The notes beneath the pieces are model-generated. The model did no database searches. It had not been told where the DNA came from and was given only the letters and a program-made list of their open reading frames with translations. DNA of 64,000 nt, taken from contig CM038725.1 in the NCBI GenBank assembly GCA_021613375.1, forward strand, positions 9,765,589 to 9,829,588. The letters run 5' to 3'. A program made the position numbers and the translations under genes. Source of the stretch: Megaleporinus macrocephalus. Taxonomy: Eukaryota > Chordata > Actinopteri > Characiformes > Anostomidae. Positions 57,605 to 64,000 of the stretch are shown here, in pieces; positions within the stretch are counted from its first letter, which is position 1; each line of letters begins with the position of its first letter.

Positions 57605-59224
57605 CTTTAGATCATCACAAGCCAGTCCAAATAAAAAGAACATATGAAATTATATTTTACTTTTAAGCCATTGAGTTTGCTGCTTAAAAATGCATGACTC
57701 CAGTCATAATTACAATACTGCACGTGTGAGTTCCCCTCATTAAAAGGTGCTATGGGCCAATACTGTTTCACCAAAATGCGTATCTCCAAAATGATGATTT
57801 TGCAAGAGAAGAAAAAAACCTTACTTCTAACATACTTTTAAATTCATTTTAATTAAATGATTGTTTTTTTTTTGTCTATTTATCATGAAATTCAATTTTA
57901 ATCATGTCAAAAAAATGAAAAATTACAGAAATGGAGATACCAAGTTCTTTTCTGAGAGCAGTGATATATGTGTTGTATTTTATTCCAAATAAAACGTGTT
58001 GGGATTACAAATCTGTAATTCCACTGCACCTGCATAACAACTGCACTACAACTACCAACATTCTGCTGTTGCATCTATTGAAAAACTGAAATGATGAATT
58101 TACAGAAGTGAATGCATCATTGTTGGCGAATGCATTGCTAATATGTAACAACACTTTACACTTAATATAAAGTGCAACGAGTTTAAATTATTGGCAAATA
58201 TTCATTTACAATCTGCCAACAACTGCAGAACAAAGGCATATTGTTTCTTTCATGTGAAAAACTAAAAGGACTTTGTTCAGATGTCTAAAACGTGGGTGTG
58301 AGATCCACTGAGGTGGTCTGTACAACTTCTAAAAAGTTCTTCTAGACTCTTATTACATACAGCTTATTACTTACAAATTCACACCTGCTTTTCTCGTCTT
58401 CATCTCCAAGTTTTAGGCCATTCACCAGAGTCTTCCTGGTGAGTTGCCTTTGTACGAGAAGAAAAAAGAGAGACACCAAGAACAGCTGGTGAACTTAACC
58501 TCACATTAGTATTTTATGTGGTTGACCTTGAGAGTTGTAATCATATGTGTAATGTATGGTTATATTATTAAACTACTTGCTAACAGGTCGCTCCTCTAAG
58601 TGTGAAGTATTCCTTTTAAAGGTAATATGGTAGTATGTATGGTAGTAATACGGTTTTGGTTTGGTGCAAAAAGAGGTTCTTCTGGCTTTTCAGATTCAAA
58701 TATGATTATGATTGTATGTAACTCTATGTACACCAATTGCTTATATCGATAGTCTAATGAAAAATCTAATTGACAAGGATGTAATAGATCAGTGAGGACA
58801 TCAGCCAAGACATCTTGTGTCTAAAGTTTTCTTTGCCTTCCTCTGCATTGAAGAAATGAGGCTAATGTGATGGACATGTAATGAAAGTTCATGTATGCCT
58901 ATTAGCTTTGGGTTTTTAAATCATCATCTACTGGTATTAAAGCAGGAATGCTCACAATTTGATTAATGAGCCTGAGAAAGAATGTTCAGTCCAACAGACA
59001 GTACTGCACACTGCACGGAAAATATAGTGTTTATAGAAAAACAGTTGGTAAATCAGAAGGCTAAGTAGCTTATGTGCTACTTTGGGCAACAGCTAATGAA
59101 TATGATTTGCAATTAACCAAAACTTAAGCTAACTTGTTTATTATTGTTGGCGTACTTGCTGTTAAAACTGTCCAAAAAAGTATCTAATAGTTTATACACA
59201 TTGATAAAGACAGGCACAGAGTAT

Positions 59225-59225
<1 letters not shown>
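57605..59225. other. Mostly noncoding
   Basis: 57770-57900 carries a worn M2-like segment (atctccaaaatgatgatttt, gtctatttatcatgaaatt). No other repeat or plausible frame. Confidence 0.35.

Positions 59226-59297
<72 letters not shown>
59226..59297. repeat. (TA)n microsatellite, left of Tc1-derived element
   Basis: About 36 TA units with one tatg interruption, ending exactly where the element's terminal repeat begins. Confidence 0.93.
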
Positions 59298-59299
<2 letters not shown>

Positions 59300-59759
59300 T
59301 ACCACTCAAAAGTTTGGGATCACAGTAAAATGTTCTTGTTTTCAATAGAGTGGCCTTCCTTCCTTAACACAACAATGGACTGACGGGTCTCTAAAGAAAG
59401 TTGTTTCTTTCTGGTCATTTTGAGTCGGTCAGCGAGCCATCAACTGCTGATCTTCAGATACTAAACTAACCTAGAATGTTGTTCTCCCTTTTATACTCAC
59501 TTATTAGTAGAATGATTTTCAGCTGTGCATCACAATTCAGCAAGAGTGTCCTAACAACCAATTAGCCCAATAACATCCTTAACTTGGATTGGCGGCCGTA
59601 CCAGGAGATTTAGACAGAGGACTGAGAATTGCTGATAATAGGACTATATGCAAAATAAGCCTCTATACAAAAATAGGCTTTAATACAAACATTTTTATTC
59701 CTTAAAAATCATCTGATACACTTATATTAATTGCATGAAATGAAATTATAGTGATCCTA

Positions 59760-59760
<1 letters not shown>
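59298..59760 (-). mobile_element. Tc1-derived mini-element (copy 2), both ends present
   Basis: The plus-strand left end is actaccactcaaaagtttgg followed by gatcacag. The right end is attatagtgatcctag, giving terminal repeats around gatcac and a TA-rich target on each side. The interior is the reverse complement of the element at 24951 (cctctatacaaaaataggct; gctgatcttcagatacta). It retains the first codons of a transposase at 59320-59418 joined to the terminal repeat. Confidence 0.82.
59320..59418 (-). pseudogene. Tc1 transposase N-terminal stub
   Basis: 32 codons beginning MTRKKQLSLETRQSIVVLRK, then EGHSIENKNILL and a stop contributed by the terminal repeat. An internal deletion has joined the N-terminus directly to the 3' end of the element, removing the catalytic domain. 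Confidence 0.78.

Positions 59761-59834
<74 letters not shown>
59761..59834. repeat. (TA)n microsatellite, right of Tc1-derived element
   Basis: 37 uninterrupted TA units immediately after the element's right terminal repeat. Confidence 0.95.
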
Positions 59835-59839
<5 letters not shown>

Positions 59840-60666
59840 ATTGGGCTAGCTAGCTTATAACCTAAAAAAAACATGTATATATGAAAAAACATGTAAAACA
59901 TATTTTCATACATACATAAACCAATAGAAATGCTCCAAAATCACTAATAATAAAACCTCTTCACATTAATACATTAATATGCCACAATGCAAAACCTGTG
60001 TAAAAAAGAACGTGTCCTGCAGGCTCAGTTTGCATGTATCCATACATCTATATAAGGGATATACTGAACACTACTGCCGCTCCTCGTGCCCAAACATTTA
60101 TGCCCCTGTTGCTTTTATTACAGAAAATAAGATTACACCAGCAGACCTCTCTAACTTCAAGGCCCCAGTTACATTAGTTAAACACATACTTTTCACCAAC
60201 TTTGGCCACCACAAGGCTTTAAGTGATGTTACTGGACATTATTCTTTATGCTAAATATGTTTATGTAATCGCAACAGCATGAAAAGCTAACCTCAGTGAT
60301 GCACGTGAATTATTATATTGTTCTTAAAATGCTTTTGGGGTCAGCTAGGGTAATTAATGTGAAGCATAGAAATGGTTGTGGGAAACATTTGACGTTACTA
60401 CAACTTTAATAATACTTGGATTTAATGGCTGGTTTTCTATTTTTTTTATTTTAAATATGTTGTAATGCTTTAACAACAACGTTTTGTAAAATTACTTGTT
60501 TTCTACTTTCACTGCCCAACACTTCTTAGCTTATTAACCACATACACTCTAAGCTACAAGCTATTTAATTTTTATTATTATTTCATTGCTTTTAGTTTGT
60601 ATGTTACTGATTATAAGGGCTACACTGCAGACAACTTAAGCACCTGTCTCAGACACACATGTGAGG

Positions 60667-60667
<1 letters not shown>
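59835..60667. other. No recognised feature
   Basis: Noncoding. The 91-codon frame at 59979-60254 has scattered cysteines but no domain I recognise. Confidence 0.4.

Positions 60668-60716
<49 letters not shown>
60668..60716. repeat. (AC)n microsatellite
   Basis: About 24 AC units. Confidence 0.95.
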
Positions 60717-60718
<2 letters not shown>

Positions 60719-61155
60719 TATTGTCTTCTTTTTCTACATTCACAATAAGTGACCTTGTCTGCTGAAAGACCAGGTGTTGCTGATGAAGAGTAAGGACAGT
60801 GATGATAATGATGGAGATACAGAACCACCTGGATGAGAAGAACTGAATCTTGTACACCTGTGCTGAAATAGTAACTGGTTCTTTACAGTCAGTAATAAGG
60901 TCTCATACTGCAGGACATTGTCTTTGGTACTATTAGCTGTTTTTTGAATCTTCAAACACAGTTTTTCTTCATTCTACTGAGTCTTTATCCAACAGTGAAC
61001 TAAAGATAGGAAAGCCTTTGCATAGTCACAATCTATTATCTCCACAGAACTACTGCAGGGGGTGGTCCTTCAAACAGTGAGCTGATAGCAAAACTATAGG
61101 TCCATACAAGAGAGACATAAAAATAGCTGCTTTTACGAACGTCACTGATAGTGCT

Positions 61156-61157
<2 letters not shown>

Positions 61158-61193
<36 letters not shown>

Positions 61194-61195
61194 GT
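61158..61195. repeat. (TG)n microsatellite
   Basis: About 15 TG units with a GC interruption, followed by a purine-rich gagagaggga stretch to 61245. Confidence 0.93.
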
Positions 61196-61612
61196 ATGCA
61201 GGAGAGAGAGGGAGTGAGAAGGAGAGGAAGAGAGAGGAGAATGGGGGTTCAGATGTATGTGTGTATGAGAGAGTGACACAGTGTGTGTGTGGTCATGTTT
61301 TTAGCTCTCTGTGGGGTCCAGATGTCCCCAATATGATGAAAAACCTGAAAACTTTTAGACGATTTTGGAGCATTTTAACAAAACCACCCCAAATTCAAAA
61401 CTGACCATTTTCTTTCACTTTGTTAGTTCATATTAAAGTACAATCATATCCCGTCATATAAAAGACAAAATCTTTGCTTTACTGCAAATTTCTGTTAGGA
61501 CGTAATGAGCTGTGCTGGATTTTTTTGCTACATCCTAGAACTTTAGGATTTCTGTCTTTTAGGATTAAAACATCTTTACATTAACTTACATTTAAATTTA
61601 TTTCTATTTTCA

Positions 61613-62195
61613 ATAGTTACTGTTTTACTATTATTAGTTACTATTTTGCTATTACAATTTTGCTATTACTAGTTACTATTTTACTATTACCATTTTACTA
61701 TTATTAGTTACTTTTTTGCTAGTAATAGTTACTATTTTACTATTACTTTTTACTATTATTTACTATTATTTACTATTTTACTATTACTATTTTGCTATTA
61801 CTAGTTACTATTTTGCTATTACTATTTTGCTATTACTAGTTACTATTTTGCTATTACTATTTTACTATTATTAGTTACTATTTTGCTAGTAATAGTTACT
61901 ATTTTACTATTATTTTTTTTACTATTATTTACTATTTTACCATTACTATTATAATATTACTGGTTACTATTTTACTATTACCTTTTTATTGTTACTATAA
62001 CTATTTTACTATTAGTAGATACTATTTTACTATTACTATTCTACTATTACTAGATACTATTTTACTATTACTAGTTACTCTTTTATTATTGCTATTTTAG
62101 AATTACAATTTATTATTTTACTGTTACAATTTTGCTATTACTATTTATTATTTTATTATTACTATTTTACTATTACTATTTTACTTTTACTAGTA
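61613..62195. repeat. TTACTATT-rich low-complexity array
   Basis: Imperfect tandem repeats built from ttactattttactattac, ttttgctattactag and tactattattt. No fixed period over the full length; 8-, 15- and 19-bp spacings alternate. Strongly asymmetric: pyrimidine/T-rich on the plus strand with very little G. Confidence 0.88.
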
Positions 62196-62519
62196 TGTTT
62201 AGTGGGTCGTTCTGTGTGCCACTGTTCTGTTTTGTCCCCTAGACTGAAGGTGTTTGTATAATGAAGAGCTTGTTATTTGAAGCCCTATTAAACCTGATGC
62301 CATTATAAGCTGGCTATGGATTACTAGTTGTACATTAGAGGTTTCATTCATTTTCCACATTCATTCTGATGGTCCTAATTTCATCAGTTGAATTTGGATT
62401 CCTTTCTGAAGCTGAAATTTCATGAGTTGCAATCTTGAGGATGAGTCACTCATCATGAGTTGTTGACTCAAAGGCAAACGAGTTGTTACATATATTATAA
62501 ATAATATATCATTGATATT
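62196..62519. other. No recognised feature
   Basis: Noncoding; nothing recognised. Confidence 0.4.
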
Positions 62520-62715
62520 ATTGATATATATCAAGTTTGCTCCATCATTTGAACACGCCAATGGCTGTTTGAGTTGTGTGATCATTTCATGATGAATGGA
62601 CAAAGAGAAATGCTCTATAATGACTTGGAAAATATTCTGGTTCCATTGACTTACATTGAAAGTAATGTTTTTGGTCTCTCCTGAAAAGTTTTCATTGGAC
62701 AGCAACGATTCAGGC
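62520..62715 (-). mobile_element. MITE family M2 copy
   Basis: catgatgaatggacaaagag, ggttccattgacttacattg and gtctctcctgaaaagttt, then tcattggacagcaacgatt, match the reverse orientation of the copy at 12298. The 120-codon minus frame at 62361-62723 reads through it and is not a gene. Confidence 0.68.
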
Positions 62716-63450
62716 TTTTTCATTGCTTCTGCAGTTACACACGACCTGCTTTCACATTGTCTTTAAAAGCCTCCAAAATGGAAAACTTTTCCATTATAAT
62801 ATTTATTTTTTTTTTAAATATTTTGCTGTCTATGAAAGAGTTTGATGTGGAATATAAAAAAAAGTCTCGGTGCCACAGTTTAGCGCAGTCCACAATTTTA
62901 TTCCCTAATTTGTTACATTCAGCAAATTAAAAGTAACTGTGCATTGAATTATGAGAATGTTCTCTGCAGAGGAAGTTTTTAACCATGTCATTTGACCAGA
63001 CATGTCCAAACTCGTGCATATGACTGTTTGTAAATGTCTGTTCTAAGTGAATGCTCTTTAATTTAACATGCCAACAGTAGAGAAACTGCTGACCAGCACT
63101 AGCCGAACTGCCGGGAAGCAGGGTAGAAAAAAACCACATGACTCCAGTCCATGGCAGCCACTTAACTCCACCAACCAGCCCCACGCCACAAGCAACACAA
63201 CCTGGAGCCAGCAACACAACCTCTACACATTTAAAGCATGTCTCACTGAAAGTCTGCCATTTCCCTTGAGCCTCCACACACCCATGGTTGCTTTTATAGG
63301 TTTTAGGTTACAGGTTACAGGTCACTTAGGTTTCTTAGGTCATAGAGTTGCTGTGTATTTACTATATACAATACATTTCTGGAGACTTTTATACTATTAT
63401 ACAGATTACTGCATTGTATTTCTTTGTTTTAATTAATATAATGAATGCAG
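62716..63450. other. No recognised feature
   Basis: Opposing frames of 116 and 122 codons overlap at 62927-63436 without domain similarity. Short tandem ggttacaggt at 63308-63322. Confidence 0.4.
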
Positions 63451-63561
<111 letters not shown>

Positions 63562-64000
63562 GCAGTTAATGTTGGGCCATATATAGACATATCAGAAATT
63601 TGGTAAATGCTAATATATTTTCATAATCTTTTTGTATCAAAGTCAATGGAAACACCCCACAAAGATAGGAAAACAAACATATGTGCCAGTGAATGTGATG
63701 ACAAGCCCACCCATTAAGTCCCCACCAAGTGGCCCATGAGCAGAGTGACAAGGCCGCTTCTAAACAAACACAACCTCCCCATGCACTCTTTTTCTCTCCT
63801 CAAGCTGTTCTCAGTGACACCCCCTGTATGCCATAGCTCCATTTAATACAGTCTGACACCTTTAAGCTGATCTCACATCAGTTTCTCTCAACCACACCAT
63901 CCATCAACTCACTATCCATCACTACACCAAATACTGAAACTCAACTCAATCTCGGAATGATAACCAAGCCCATTACTGTTGCTGTTCATAAGTTTAAAAT
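63562..64000. other. No recognised feature
   Basis: Noncoding to the window end; a 61-codon minus frame at 63566-63751 has no domain. Confidence 0.4.

Noticed and set aside
59979..60254. 91-codon frame with several cysteines, considered as a small secreted protein or zinc finger
   Set aside because: No signal peptide and no regular C-x-C or C2H2 spacing.
60636..60857. Cysteine-valine repeat peptide
   Set aside because: Translation of (AC)n on the minus strand.
62361..62723. 120-codon minus frame
   Set aside because: It runs through an M2 MITE copy and shares its sequence with noncoding copies elsewhere.
62927..63436. Opposed frames of 116 and 122 codons
   Set aside because: Overlap on opposite strands, no domains, no conservation evidence available.

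Overview
The window looks like intergenic or deep intronic DNA from a ray-finned fish. The grounds are an AT-rich composition, abundant (TA)n/(GATA)n/(AC)n microsatellites, tRNA-derived SINEs of teleost type (an HE1-like family and a 'cccttgagcaaggcacctaacccc' family), Tc1/mariner and hAT non-autonomous transposons and an L2-type LINE 3' end. An ostariophysan such as a characin or catfish is plausible, but the order is a guess. I found no intact protein-coding gene, no rRNA, no functional tRNA, no CRISPR array and no prokaryotic operon structure. The longest open frames are by-products of tandem repeats.

Layout. 1-230: a 23-bp minisatellite running into a tRNA-like SINE relic. 969-1221: a MITE. 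1755-4699: a hAT-type element whose interior has expanded into about 63 copies of a 36-bp unit. 5806-7172: a second array of the 23-bp minisatellite. 8358-8774: HE1-like SINE. 9035-12610: foldback elements, one of them hit by another MITE, and a 16-bp minisatellite. 14438-14873: first of six copies of a MITE ending in 'tactgtgcaaaggttttaga'. 16857-18260: a 46-47-bp minisatellite. 19049-21780: an inverted duplicate, another MITE copy, a SINE and an inverted hAT copy. 23094-25589: a second hAT family, a decayed Tc1 relic and a Tc1-derived mini-element abutting (TA)n. 27214-27605: two SINE heads back to back. 28818-29588: hAT. 30258-36015: more MITEs, a 603-bp element with CTACCCAGG ends and a compact hairpin. 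37909-38649: sister copy of the hAT element at 1755, with an exact 8-bp target duplication. 40612-41400: L2 LINE 3' end. 43505-43904: SINE split by a microsatellite. 45845-48020: a tandem array of about 400-bp units. 49075-53166: SINE cassettes embedded in (TA)n, a long foldback and a compound microsatellite. 56318-56935: Tc1 transposase relic. 57037-57604: hAT. 59298-59760: a Tc1-derived mini-element between two (TA)n tracts. 61613-62195: a low-complexity TTACTATT array. 63451-63561: (TATC)n.

No genes act together here. What is instructive is the record of insertion, nesting and tandem growth. The clearest case is one hAT family seen with none, about 1.5 and about 63 copies of the same internal 36-bp unit. 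I see no evidence of a new molecular system; the best leads are in the findings.
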